Assembly: GCA_950097015.1 (NCBI GenBank)
Contig: CATNEN010000039.1
Span: 17,652,501-17,716,500, forward strand
Length of the DNA: 64,000 bases
From: Macrostomum hystrix
Lineage: Eukaryota; Platyhelminthes; Macrostomidae
Reading direction: 5' to 3'
Shown here piece after piece: positions 33,401 through 42,174 of the stretch. The notes beneath the pieces are model-generated. The model saw nothing but the letters and a program-made list of their open reading frames with translations, had not been told where the DNA came from and made no database searches. The first letter of the stretch is position 1. Each line of letters begins with the position of its first letter. The position numbers and the translations under genes were made by a program.

Positions 33401-36353
33401 TGTTGACAAAACTGGCTTGCGCTACAGCCACTGCAGGGCTCTCTGCACTAGCACTGCTCTCACTTTTTTTCATAGCCACACGCTGCCACCAATGTAAGCC
33501 GCCGAAAACGAGATTGTAGCGTAGACCAAATTCTCGCCACTTTAAGGCGTCAACTCACTCGCTTATATTTTGACGATTAATGTACATCATTGTACAGCAT
33601 GCAAACGTACATAGCGCGTGCAAACATGTTGCCAACAATCTTACAGATACTAGATTTCTACTTTCCAAATTGATTAGGAAAGTAGAAAATGTGAATAGGA
33701 AAGTAGAATACTTGATTTTTAAGTAGAAAAAAATGATTTGGAAAGTAGATAAATTGATTTGGAAAGTAGATAAATTGATTTGGAAAGTAGATAAATTGAT
33801 TTGGAAAGTAGATAAAATGATTTGGAAAGTAGATAAATTGATTTGGAAAGTAGATAAAATGATTTGGAAAGTAGATAAATTGATTTGGAAAGCAGACAGT
33901 TCCTTTAGACAAGCTATCAATTTTCCTAGATTCTTAATCTAGGAAAACTTCGATATAATTAACTTGTTGCATTTCAACAATAATTCCTTGCTTAACCCCA
34001 GGACCACACACACAGAAATATGAAATATGACCCCCACAATGGCCAGAAAAGATGTTAAAACTGACAATTCATTGTTGCGATGAGAAAATGAAGCGGACTC
34101 ACTCACGAAACTCACAAGATGGACTGCGCCATCTCGACCAGCCAATGAGAAGCAAGACAACAAAATTTAGTAAGTGTACAAACCCCCTGCTGATTGCTTG
34201 ACAATCTCTTTCCCACCCACCCCATAGTCTGGTCAGGTTGAAAACTCAACTAACACACATGGAGCGGCGCATGTTTAAACTAAGTAGAAATATTCATTAT
34301 TCTTTTGTTCTAGCATCGACAATTATTTTTTCTCTCGTTTATTTCCATGCTTAGTACAATCAAAATTCATCATAAAAAGGCTCCAATGTTCACAACGTCC
34401 AACACCGATATATAAGGTAAATTTTTATAGCCTGTCATATTTTAGGCTTGTAATTTTTAATTGGAATATTCTGACTGAGTATAGATAGCAAACAGCTGCA
34501 AGCAAGTATACACTTCTCAAAGCAATAAAAATGCATGCAGATTCTGATAACGGACCAATTCGGAACTGACTCCGGACTGCTTTCAGGTGAGAAAGTACTT
34601 GCTGCTGCTATTCTGTATTATCGAAGCTCACAGGATAGACAAGCAGAATAGAATCCATATAGAACAGGATAGAAAAGCAGAATAGAATCCATATTGATAA
34701 GGTAGACAAGCAGAATAGAATCCATATTGATAAGGTAGACAAGCAGAATAGAATCCATATAGAACAGGATAGAAAAGCAGAATAGAATCCATATTGATAA
34801 GGTAGACAAGCAGAATAGAATCCATATTGATAAGGTAGACAAGCAGAATAGAATCCATATTGATAAGGTAGACAAGCAGAATAGAATCCATATTGATAAG
34901 GTAGACAAGCAGAATAGAATCCATATTGATAAGGTAGACAAGCAGAATAGAATCCATATTGATAAGGTAGACAAGCAGAATAGAATCCATATAGAACAGG
35001 ATAGACAAGCAAAATAGAATCCATATTGATAAGGTAGACAAGCAGAATAGAATCCATATTGATAATGTAGACAAGCAGAATAGAATCCATATTGATAATG
35101 TAGACAAGCAGAATAGAATCCATATTGATAAGGTAGACAAGCAGAATAGAATCCATATTGATAAGGTAGACAAGCAGAATAGAATCCATATTGATAATGT
35201 AGACAAGCAAAATAGAATCCATATAGAACAGGATAGACAAGCAGAATAGAATCCATATTGATAAGGTAGACAAGCAAAATAGAATCCATATAGAACAGGA
35301 TAGACAAGCAAAATAGAATCCATATAGAACAGGATAGACAAGCAGAATAGAATCCATATTGATAAGGTAGACAAGCAGAATAGAATCCATATTGATAATG
35401 TAGACAAGCAGAATAGAATCCATATTGATAAGGTAGACAAGCAGAATAGAATCCATATTGATAAGGTAGACAAGCAGAATAGAATCCATATTGATAAGGT
35501 AGACAAGCAGAATAGAATCCATATTGATAAGGTAGACAAGCAGAATAGAATCCATATAGAACAGGATAGACAAGCAGAATAGAATCCATATTGATAAGGT
35601 AGACAAGCAGAATAGAATCCATATTTATAAGGTAGACAAGCAGAATAGAATCCATATTGATAATGTAGACAAGCAGAATAGAATCCATATTGATAAGGTA
35701 GACAAGCAGAATAGAATCCATATTGATAAGGTAGACAAGCAGAATAGAATCCATATTGATAAGGTAGACAAGCAAAATAGAATCCATATAGAACAGGATA
35801 GACAAGCAGAATAGAATCCATATTGATAATGTAGACAAGCAGAATAGAATCCATATAGAACAGGATAGACAAGCAGAATAGAATCCATATTGATAAGGTA
35901 GACAAGCAAAAAAGAATCCATATAGAACAGGATAGACAAGCAAAATAGAATCCATATAGAACAGGATAGACAAGCAGAATAGAATCCATATAGAACAGGA
36001 TAGACAAGCAGAATAGAATCCATATAGAACAGGATAGACAAGCAGAATAGAATCCATATAGAACAGGATAGACAAGCAGAATAGAATCCATATAGAACAG
36101 GATAGACAAGCAGAATAGAATCCATATAGAACAGGATAGCCAAGCAGAATAGAATCCATATAGAACAGGATAGACAAGCAGAATAGCCAACCTTGATGCG
36201 GAATCCATCCACGTTGATGTCAGTTGAGCAGAACTCTAATCCCAGAGTTGCCTCTGAGCAGAACCTGTCCTCCTTGATGCGCATAAACAAGGAGGTCTTA
36301 CCAACGCCGCTCTCGCCAATGAGGACCAGCTTGAATGTCGGTGATGTTTGCAT
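24419..36353 (-). CDS. Rab-family small GTPase with CAAX-type tail
   Basis: Four exons (36353-36192, 25568-25406, 25332-25213, 24690-24419; phases 0, 1, 1) give 238 residues. Rabs direct vesicle traffic. Motifs in order are P-loop GESGVGKT (13-20), switch I ATLGLEF, switch II WDTAGVERF (58-66), NKND (116-119) and SAKTG (145-149). A Ser/Ala-rich variable region and a C-terminal NCCVLL follow, where CVLL fits a geranylgeranylated CAAX box as in Rab8. Unusually, the switch II Gln that most Rabs use for GTP hydrolysis is Val63. The phases fit exactly. Intron 1 is 10.6 kb and contains a complete Gypsy element, a Penelope-type fragment and three arrays. A 45-bp duplication at 25157-25246 gives exon 3 a second in-frame donor at 25168. 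The subfamily is not assigned. Confidence 0.87.
24730..25030. repeat. Tandem array, about 22-bp unit (tcatttcatagctgggattt), Rab intron 3
   Basis: Eight or so good copies of a 22-bp unit, then degenerate ones to about 25030. They lie within about 45 bases of the exon 4 acceptor. Confidence 0.88.
25157..25246. repeat. 45-bp perfect tandem duplication across a splice donor (Rab exon 3)
   Basis: Bases 25157-25201 and 25202-25246 are identical. The unit contains the exon 3 end encoding SAKTG and its gtgagt donor, so two donors lie 45 bp apart in the same frame. Use of the distal one would add 15 residues that repeat the G5 region. Confidence 0.92.
26183..26395 (-). mobile_element. Penelope-type terminal fragment inserted in the 21-bp array
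   Basis: About 210 bp of non-array sequence splits the 21-bp array. On the minus strand it contains a TATA-like tataaaa (26321-26327), then about 45 bases later the phrase ggaccctgacgaaggccc with a hairpin and gaaa. This phrase resembles the ends of Penelope-like elements and is shared in part with the motif at 7221-7258 beside a GIY-YIG fragment. No coding sequence is present, so it is a solo terminal repeat or 3' fragment. Confidence 0.6.
26236..26283 (-). ncRNA. Hammerhead ribozyme core (candidate), in Rab intron 1
   Basis: Minus strand: ctgacga, a strong stem II (ggccc-agaaa-gggcc), gaaa, then tattggtc. This is a full CUGANGA/stem II/GAAA hammerhead core, followed by a possible very short stem III and a guc cleavage triplet. 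Stem I is not obvious by eye. It is on the transcribed strand of the Rab gene, about 700 bases upstream of exon 2. Confidence 0.6.
28367..28519 (-). repeat. 3' LTR of Gypsy element 1
   Basis: 153 bp, TG...CA ends, identical to 33493-33645. Short for a Gypsy LTR. It is the downstream LTR because the element is on the minus strand. Confidence 0.95.
28520..28537 (-). promoter_or_regulatory. Polypurine tract of Gypsy element 1
   Basis: Minus strand gaagaaggagag lies a few bases upstream of the 3' LTR, where plus-strand DNA synthesis would be primed. Confidence 0.6.
28756..32634 (-). CDS. Gypsy element 1 Pol polyprotein
   Basis: About 1292 codons, uninterrupted. Aspartic protease VDTG is at residues 37-40, RT catalytic FLDD near 463-466, and RNase H follows with the DTDASG and NADALSR blocks. 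Integrase has an HHCC zinc finger near 835, then catalytic D (MDFMVGL) near 900, D (THTDQGRNW is close: sequence HTDQGRNW) near 960 and E (GGCERM) near 998. The first codon is GTG overlapping the gag stop, so Pol is probably made from a Gag-Pol fusion after a -1 shift rather than from its own start. The C-terminus carries about 20 copies of a Gly-Ala-Pro-Val tetrapeptide (28831-29098), unusual for this family. No envelope gene is present. Confidence 0.93.
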   Translation of the reverse strand: MRIPAQPVLEVSCSATGANMLVQCRILPMGVPASCLVDTGCSQSLMSSSLFRKLNEKLLPLATPVHLKLADGNYLAACGWQEVQLSFGVATVRQEVLIVNDLAKDFLLGADFLRSCGCIIDCNRQTLSVCGQLVKMESSAQGSGAFAVEVVDRTTVPAGHEIVFPARLATGSATAVNGECGIFEPDNSKEISNVLCGARSLSVMRGGLIAVHYVNTDTKPHTFYPGTKLGSFEPMETESLMHVESVNDQEIEHGPDVVAQVHIDENNLTANQVRSVKDMLHQYRDVFSKSPNDLGCTTLLDHKIDTGSAQPIRVPPRRLSPPNQRAVSEMVEQMVRDDIVEPSSSPWSSPVILVKKKDGSLRFVNDFRLLNSVTVKDSHPLPHTSDLIDALAGSTMFSTLDFTSGYSQVMLDSESREKTAFPAPQGLFQYKRLPQGVCNGPATFSRLMELVLKGLRWEVCLSFLDDVVIFSKGFEEHLRRLQLVLQKFRTANLKLKPTKCHLCYQEISFLGFRISKDGVTTDPDKAKAVQEWPMPEDRSEVRQFLGLCGYYRQFVKNYSEIAAPLYELTQKDVAFNWSPECSAAFNQLKQCLTSSPVLIMPTFAEDAEFVLDTDASGVAISGVLQERRGDRTQVVAYGSRILSKAERNYCTTRRELLAIVHFVGHYRSYLLGKKFTLRTDHASLIHLLRFRDPDGQLARWLDKLSEFDYQTEYRKGEKHGNADALSRRPCRKDPCLCSGSALSVEFKDDSAIRRAQAADRCMQQLANYLRTGGQPAKAETDSWSNRQRQLLSEFQRLTLVDGLLCRRWESDDGSAICQQLVVPESLQHDVFAEAHAGTSGSHCGTQKTIEKIRARLYWPGMTADVSDWCATCSECARLKDSGQHRRAPLQSMAIGSVGQRLEMDFMVGLPRTERGNSVILVVIDTFSKWTEAFPLPSQDAETTARTFVNEWVARFGVPQSVHTDQGRNWESQLFKETMRMLQIDKTRTTGYHPEGDGGCERMNRTLVQLLRAWVNENQRDWDLHLQIALMGYRTSVHKSTGQTPSAMHLGRELRLPLDLAYGGLAPDDRRPCEWVAELRTRMQTSHERARQSLETAQLHQKVEYDKRCHGEAFSEGDLVWLHNPALKQGECRKFHRWWTGPWRIKKKISDVIYRIQLETNARKKRVVHFNRLKSCKAASPVGAPVGAPVGAPVGAPVDAPVGAPVGAPAGAPVGAPVGAPVGAPVGAPVGAPVGAPVGAPVGAPAGAPVGAPVGAPVDAPAGAPAGAPIVVELRRSERTRAPPEFFGEVYTH
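28831..29098. repeat. 12-bp coding tandem repeat (GAPV) in Gypsy 1 pol
   Basis: About 22 copies of ggcgccgactgg-type units in frame near the Pol C-terminus, encoding Gly-Ala-Pro-Val with Asp, Ala or Val substitutions. Every unit is 12 bp, so the frame is kept. Confidence 0.92.
32631..33473 (-). CDS. Gypsy element 1 Gag
   Basis: Starting at ATG 33473, about 280 residues. It has a retrotransposon Gag capsid-like region (FELWLARFNNFASSFPED, LLTFLDDKAYQAAS, FSLTQKDGQSVAEYSDAL) and near the C-terminus a CCHC zinc knuckle, CWRCGKPGHVQRFC, for RNA packaging. Its stop overlaps the first codon of the Pol frame by two bases. The start lies only about 20 bases inside the 5' LTR, so the leader is very short. 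Confidence 0.92.
   Translation of the reverse strand: MKKSESSASAESPAVAVAQASFVNMFLRPPQYQYGQDFELWLARFNNFASSFPEDQRKNALLTFLDDKAYQAASNLAAAHSYSDFEKALLSRFRPSASSAELQAQFFSLTQKDGQSVAEYSDALVIAVKRAFPSLEEPATDERRMTEVTAKDELLKGRFLSGLRNPAVRMQTQMQPKATFTETVETAKFVESVQSQGGAAIALAAEAPEAFAVGIQRSLQELSNKLSRLESKEQDRRGSGDRRGVVTCWRCGKPGHVQRFCSQKSGNFNGAATAGVPFRK
33475..33491 (-). promoter_or_regulatory. Primer-binding site of Gypsy element 1
   Basis: Minus strand tggtggcagcgtgtgg starts one base after the 5' LTR. The initial tgg matches a tRNA 3' CCA end. The priming tRNA cannot be named by eye. The site runs up to the gag start codon. Confidence 0.7.
33493..33645 (-). repeat. 5' LTR of Gypsy element 1
   Basis: 153 bp, identical to the 3' LTR and followed directly by the primer-binding site. 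No strong TATA box is seen; ttatattttg is the nearest candidate. Confidence 0.95.
33720..33900. repeat. Tandem array, 21-bp unit (gatttggaaagtagataa), Rab intron 1
   Basis: Nine or so copies of a 21-bp unit with alternating aattg and aatg variants, just beyond the right edge of the Gypsy element. Weak related units continue to the left. Confidence 0.9.
33901..34625. other. Rab intron 1, unique part
   Basis: Intron sequence between two arrays. No exon or element recognised. Confidence 0.5.
34626..36188. repeat. 1.55-kb tandem array, 33/34-bp units, Rab intron 1
   Basis: Two interspersed unit types: gaatccatattgataaggtagacaagcag-type (33 bp) and gaatccatatagaacaggatagacaagcag-type (34 bp), about 47 copies in all. 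The exon 1 end of the array is pure 34-bp type and lies within a few bases of the donor at 36191. The mixed lengths keep several frames open and give MDSILLVY-type pseudo-ORFs. Confidence 0.94.
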
Positions 36354-36710
36354 GTCCTCTTTCGAAATCTCTTAGACTCTGCTCTGCAGTTTCGCTCGTC
36401 AGTTCATGCTAAAGCATAGATCGGGCTTAACAACTGCTGGGTCGCAAACTGCTATGGCACCCTCAACTCAGGATCAGGCAATCAGATAAAAAGAACATAG
36501 CTAAACACTGATAAGCCAAATGTTCGTTCAGCTTTATATAATAGCTCGTATGTTCTATAATTAACAAATAAACATGTACTCAGCCGCATGTGCAGTAGCT
36601 TTTGAGTAGACGACAGAGAGGACCTTGACAGGTAATAAATACAACAGCTAGTTAATCAGGGACGCACTGATTGTAACATCACTGAGGGATTAGGATCGGA
36701 GTCTGTCAGT
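36354..36710. other. Upstream region of the Rab gene
   Basis: Presumed 5' UTR and promoter of the Rab gene (minus). No clear core promoter motif was recognised. Confidence 0.4.
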
Positions 36711-38482
36711 CTCAACAAGTCCCTGTCACTCTCAACTAGTCCTTGTCACTCTCAACTAGTCCTTGTCACTCTCAACTAGTCCCTGTCACTCTCAACTAGT
36801 GCCTGTCACTCTCAACTAGTCCCTGTCACTCTCAACTAGTCCATGTCACTCTCAACTAGTCCTTGTCACTCTCAACTAGTCCCTGTCACTCTCAACTAGT
36901 CCCTGTCACTCTCAACTAGTGCCTGTCACTCTCAACTAGTCCCTGTCACTCTCAACTAGTCCCTGTCACTCTCAACTAGTCCCTGTCACGCTCAACTAGT
37001 CCCTGTCACTCTCAACTAGTCCCTGTCACTCTCAACTAGTCCCTGTCACTCTCAACTAGTGCCTGTCACTCTCAACTAGTCCCTGTCACTCTCAACTAGT
37101 CCCTGTCACTCTCAACTAGTCCCTGTCACGCTCAACTAGTCCCTGTCACTCTCAACTAGTCCCTGTCACTCTCAACTAGTCCCTGTCACTCTCAACTAGT
37201 CCCTGTCACTCTTAACTAGTCCATGTCCCTCTCAACTAGTCCCTGTCACTCTCAACTAGTGCCTGTCATTCTCAACTAGTCCCTGTCACTCTCAACTAGT
37301 CCCTGTCAGTCTCAACAAGTCCGTGTCACTCTCAACTAGTCCCTGTCACTCTCAACTAGTCCCTGTCAGTCTCAACAAGTCCCTGTCACTCTCAACTAGT
37401 GCCTGTCACTCTCAACTAGTCCCTGTCACTCTCAACTAGTCCCTGTCCCTCTCAACTAGTCCCTGTCACTCTCTACTAGTCCCTGTCACTCTCAACTAGT
37501 CCCTGTCACTCTCAACTAGTCCCTGTCACTCTCAACTAGTCCCTGTCACTCTCAACTAGTGCCTGTCACTCTCAACTAGTCCCTGTCACTCTCAACTAGT
37601 CCCTGTCACTCTCAACTTGTCCCTGTCACTCTCAACTAGTCCCTGTCACTCTCAACTAGTCCCTGTCAGTCTCAACAAGTCCGTGTCACTCTCAACTAGT
37701 CCCTGTCACTCTCAACTAGTCCCTGTCACTCTCAACTAGTCCCTGTCACTCTCAACTAGTCCCTGTCACTCTCAACTAGTCCCTGTCAGTCTCAACAAGT
37801 CCGTGTCACTCTCAACTAGTCCCTGTCACTCTCAACTAGTCCCTGTCAGTCTCAACAAGTCCCTGTCACTCTCAACTAGTGCCTGTCACTCTCAACTAGT
37901 CCCTGTCACTCTCAACTAGTCCCTGTCCCTCTCAACTAGTCCCTGTCACTCTCTACTAGTCCCTGTCACTCTCAACTAGTCCCTGTCACTCTCTACTAGT
38001 CCTTGTCACTCTCAACTAGTCCCTGTCACTCTCTACTAGTCCTTGTCACTCTCAACTAGTCCTTGTCACTCTCAACTAGTCCCTGTCACTCTCAACTAGT
38101 CCCTGTCAGTCTCAACTAGTCCCTGTCACTCTCAACTAGTCCCTGTCACTCTCAACTAGTCCCTGTCACTCTCAACTAGTGCCTGTCACTCTCAACTAGT
38201 CCCTGTCACTCTCAACTAGTCCCTGTCACTCTCAACTAGTCCCTGTCACTCTCAACTAGTGCCTGTCACTCTGAACTAGTGCCTGTCACTCTCAACTAGT
38301 CCCTGTCACTCTCAACTAGTCCCTGTCACTCTCAACTAGTCCCTGTCACTCTCAACTAGTGCCTGTCACTCTGAACTAGTGACTGTCACTCTCAACTAGT
38401 CCCTGTCACTCTCTACTAGTCCTTGTCACTCTCAACTAGTCCATCTCACTCTCAACTAGTCCCTGTCACTCTCAACTAGTTC
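36711..38482. repeat. 1.77-kb tandem array, 20-bp unit (ctcaactagtccctgtcact)
   Basis: About 88 copies in unbroken 20-bp register with no indel visible from 36721 to 38480, only substitutions (ccttgtc, gcctgtc, caacaagt, cagt). Nearly every unit carries actagt. A block near 37300-37470 recurs near 37780-37950 with the same variant order. It sits between the divergent Rab and Ubl/ankyrin genes. Confidence 0.97.
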
Positions 38483-38971
38483 ATATTACTCCTAATGTTT
38501 AATGCTTCCGTCACTCTCCTAAACGAGTTGGTCGCTAGTGAAAACAAAATAATTTTTCTAGCTCTTTGAGGTTCATTCTCAAATTTCGTCTACTCTTATA
38601 GCACGCTCACTCAATCCTTTCATTTTTCCACGTAGAATTATTCGCGTTCATAAAAACTGTTTCCATTATTTTTCTATTCAGTTCTTTATTCTAACTCAAC
38701 TACAGTTTGTCGCCAAGCGAAAGTCAGCGGCCCCAGACGCCGCTGCGGGACAATAGGAGGGCCGGTTTATAGATTGAGGTTGGCTGCGAGAGAAAGAAGA
38801 GAGAATGCAGTTCAGCAGGAAAGAGAGTCTGAGAAGCTGTCAGATTGACTTTAAACACGCAGGCTAGCAAGTCTATAGCTAGCGATATAGAGTCAAATGC
38901 GTTTTTGTAAACACACGCTCGTACACTTTTTATCTGCAGGTAATTTAGCTGTCGTCTTGGAAGAGTTTTTT
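38483..38971. other. Upstream region of the Ubl/ankyrin gene
   Basis: AT-rich, then GC-rich near 38710-38780. An in-frame upstream ATG lies at 38897. ctgcag|gtaat near 38940 could be an acceptor or donor, so the true start is open. Confidence 0.4.
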
Positions 38972-41474
38972 ATGTCTCGCCGAAAAACAGCGGCTAGTAG
39001 ATCGACGGCAACAGCAGCAGCGGCAGCAGCCGACTGCGAGTCTACTGACCTTGATAGGCGCAGCGTCAGCTTCTTCGGCTTGCACCGAATCCTGCAGACT
39101 GACAGCAGCGGTGGTGGCAAGGTCAGCTACGGAGGAAACAAAGTAGAAATGGGTCAACAGTCTCTAGGAATGAGTCAGCAATCTCTAGAAATGGGTCAGC
39201 AATGTCTAGAAATCAATGAAAACTCTAGAAATGGGTCAGCAATGTCTAGAAATCAATGAAAACTCTAGAAATGGGTCAATGCTCAGAAAACAGGTCAAAA
39301 CTTTAGGAATGGATCAACAGAATTTAGAAATAGGTCAGCACTTTCTAGAAACGGGTCAAAATTCTAGAAATGGGTCAACAGTTTGTAGGAATGGGTCAAA
39401 AGTATCTAGGAAAAGGTCAACACTCTAAGAATGGGTCAACAGTTTGTAGGAATGGGTCAACAGTTTGTAGGAATGGGTCAACAGTTTGTAGGAATGGGTC
39501 AACAGTTTGTAGGAATGGGTCAACAGTTTGTAGGAATGGGTCAACAGTTTGTAGGAATGGGTCAACAGTTTGTAGGATTGGGTCAACAGTTTGTAGGAAT
39601 GGGTCAACAGTTTGTAGGAATGGGTCAACAGTTTGTAGGAATGGGTCAACAGTTTGTAGGAATGGGTCAACAGTTTGTAGGAATGGGTCAACAGTTTGTA
39701 GGATTGGGTCAACAGTTTGTAGGAATGGGTCAACAGTTTGTAGGAATGGGTCAACAGTTTGTAGGAATGGGTCAACAGTTTGTAGGAATGGGTCAAAAGT
39801 CTCTAGGAAAAGGTCAACACTCTGGGAATGGGTCAACAGTGTCTAGAAATAGGTCAATAATATGATATTGGGTCAGGACTCAGGACTGGTGAGTCATCAT
39901 CTTGAACACTCCGGGCATTCACCAGGCCGAACCACCGGCACAGCTAGCCGAATGCTTTGTCCTACTGCCTCGCGAAGGCATCGTCAATGTGGCCTACTCG
40001 ACGCAGCAGTCTGGCGCGGACACGGTTTGGCGGATTCGGTCGCAGCTGGAGCTGCAGACGGGTTACACCGCTGTCAGCACGCGGCTACTCCTTCGCGGTC
40101 GCGATCTGACCGAAGCGGATCTGCCAACCGAGGCGACGCTGCAGCTGACGGTGCTGACAGTGTACAGGGAGCTAGTTGACTGCGTCGAAGCCGATGTCAG
40201 CGACGAGAGAAAAATCGCCGACTGGCTGGCTGCCGCAGCCAAGCAGCGTCGTCAGCTGCGGCGACAGTGCAGCGGCCTGGCAACGAGTCGGCCGCCGGCA
40301 GCCAGTCAGGCGGAGATGCTGAACGACCAAGAAGCCGCTTCAGAGCCGGATGTCGACCCGGAGACAGTGGCGCATTCGGCCTTCGTGCTGGCCTGCTGCC
40401 GAGCTGCCACAGCCAGTGTTGTCCGTCTCTTCCTCCAGATGATGCGTGCGTGCCGGCTGATTGTGCGATTGGGTGTGGGGACAGCGTGTGAGATTGGGTG
40501 TGGAATTGGGTGTGGGACAGTGTGTGGAACAGCCGACAGGGTGTGGGATTGGGTGTGGGACAGTGTGTGGAACAGCCGACAGGGTGTGGGATTGGGTGTG
40601 GGACAGCGTGTGAGATTGGGTGTGGGACAGTTTGTGGAAAAGCCGACAGGGTGTGAGATTGGGTGTGGGATTGGGTGTGGGATTGGGTGTGGGATTGGGT
40701 GTGGGATTGGGTGTGGGATTGGGTGTGGGACAGTGTGTGGAACAGCTGACAGGGTGTGGGATTGGGTGTGGGACAGTGTGTGGAACAGCCGACAGGGTGT
40801 GGGATTGGGTGTGGGATTGGGTGTGGGATTGGGTGTGGGATTGGGTGTGGGATTGGGTGTGGGATTGGGTGTGGGATTGGGTGTGGGATTGGGTGTGGGA
40901 CAGTGTGTGGGACAGCCGACAGGGTGTGGGATTGGGTGTGGGATGGAGTGTGTGATTAATTGGATGATTTTGTTCTCCCTTTGGCATGTCATTAAGTGTT
41001 ATTAAATTCAGAATCTTCCGTTTTAAAAAATAATTATTCAACTAATAAATATTAAAATCGACTCAAAACCCCACTCTAGCCACCCTCGCCGTAGCTGTCA
41101 CGCCCCGCACAGGTCGCACGGGCCTGCACTTCGCCTGCTATCACGCCCAGCCGCGTCTGTGCCGACTCCTGCTGTCACGAATGTCGCGCGACTCGGCCGC
41201 CCTCCGGGACGCCTCCGGTCAGCGGGCCGCTGACTACGCGGCGGCGGCGGCTCTGCCAAACTCGGCCGACTGTCGCCGGCTGGTTCTGGGCGAGACGGCG
41301 AGACGATCCAACGGCGGCGGCCGGATGCAAACGAAATCATCGCCGACAGGCGAATCGATGCGGCTGTTTCGCTTGCCTCTGCCGGGTCGGGAGGCCGAAC
41401 TGCTGCGGACGCGGACTCTTCCGCTGACACGGCGGCCGCGGCGGCAGAGTTCCGGAACTGAGCAACTCTTGTAG
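38972..41474 (+). CDS. Ubiquitin-like and ankyrin-repeat protein (ANKUB1-like)
   Basis: Three exons join in phase (38972-39121, 39926-40472, 41080-41474; phases 0 and 1) to about 363 residues. Exon 1 gives a Ser/Ala-rich start (MSRRKTAASRSTA) and ends GGGK. Exon 2 has a ubiquitin-like stretch, including IRSQLELQTGY, TRLLLRGRDLTEADLP and EATLQLTVL. It then has the first ankyrin-like helix pair (SAFVLACCRAATASVVRLFLQ region). Exon 3 has a clearer ankyrin repeat (GRTGLHFACYHAQPRLCRLLL, then DASGQRAADYA) and an Arg/Pro-rich tail. Ubl followed by ankyrin repeats suggests ANKUB1-like architecture, but the identification is tentative. Function is unknown. Both introns are filled with private arrays. 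It is the only host gene here on the plus strand. Confidence 0.7.
39150..39860. repeat. Tandem array, 21-bp unit (atgggtcaacagtttgtagg), Ubl/ankyrin intron 1
   Basis: A perfect core of about 17 units (39430-39790) is flanked by degenerate ones (gaatgagtcagcaatctctag type). It begins about 28 bases inside the donor and nearly fills the 804-bp intron. It yields NGSTVCR and GMGQQFV repeat ORFs that are not genes. Confidence 0.94.
40473..40957. repeat. Tandem array, 12-bp unit (gtgtgggattgg), starting at the splice donor of Ubl/ankyrin intron 2
   Basis: The predicted donor ttgg|gtgtgg is the first unit of the array. Units gtgtgggattgg are mixed with a second motif (gacagtgtgtggaacagccg), giving a higher-order pattern. 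Dozens of identical donor-like gg|gtgtgg sites follow. Confidence 0.93.
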
Positions 41475-41594
41475 AGAAAATCGATTGACAAAATTCATCA
41501 ACTGCACTTTCCTCGCTTTAAGAATAGAACATGATAAAAATTAAAAAAGGGTTGATGATTGATCGATAAGATTAGGAGAAGGCGTTCCTGTTAG

Positions 41595-41930
41595 ATCAAT
41601 TAGATGAGCGGAGGGGTTGGTTATCGATGGATAAGATGAGCGGAGGGGTTGGTGTTTGATTGATAAGATAAGCGGAGGGGTTGGTGATCGATGGATAAGA
41701 TGAGCAGAGGGGTTGGTGATCGATCGATAAGATGAGCGGAGGGGTTGGTGATCGATCGATAAGATGAGCGGAGGGGTTGGTGATCGATGGATAAGATGAG
41801 CGGAGGGGTTGGTGATCGATCGATAAGATGAGCGGAGGGGTTGGTGATCGATGGATTAGATGAGCGGAGGGGTTGGTGTTCGATCGATAAGATGAGCAGA
41901 GGGGGTCGATAAGTCTAAATCGATCAAAGT
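41595..41930. repeat. Tandem array, 32-bp unit (gatcgatcgataagatgagc)
   Basis: About ten copies of a unit made of ggggttggtgatcgatcgat plus aagatgagcgga. It lies just downstream of the Ubl/ankyrin stop codon. Confidence 0.93.
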
Positions 41931-42174
41931 GACGGTAACTGCTGACTTGCCACAAAAATAAAGTTGATGCTGTCAGAAACTATTGTTTCAATATTGCTCA
42001 TATACGAGATAATAACATAACTTAATTAGAAACTGCTTTGCAAAATACAGTCTTTCTTGCATGCCTTTATTAATAATGGTAAAGGATCACAAAAAATCGG
42101 TAGTGCCATTCCAAAAATTATTGGCTGCTGACTTCATTCATTTCTTTCTGTCAAGCTGGGTCGTTTGTGGACAG

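Larger units (their letters stand above)
28367..33645 (-). mobile_element. Complete Gypsy-type LTR retrotransposon (5.28 kb)
   Basis: Two 153-bp LTRs (28367-28519 and 33493-33645) read as identical, begin tgtaagcc and end cttaca. They are flanked by a 4-bp repeat gata (28363-28366 and 33646-33649). Between them are a primer-binding site, gag, pol in the order protease, RT, RNase H, integrase, and a purine tract. All frames are open. The element lies in the first intron of the Rab gene in the same orientation. LTR identity means very recent insertion or recent gene conversion. Confidence 0.95.

Noticed and set aside
34608..36208. Three overlapping minus-strand ORFs of 330-530 codons (MDSILLVY repeats)
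   Set aside because: Product of 33/34-bp array units. They run out of Rab exon 1 past its donor.
36711..38482. CRISPR array
   Set aside because: Period is only 20 bp with no unique spacers, in a eukaryotic genome. It is a minisatellite.
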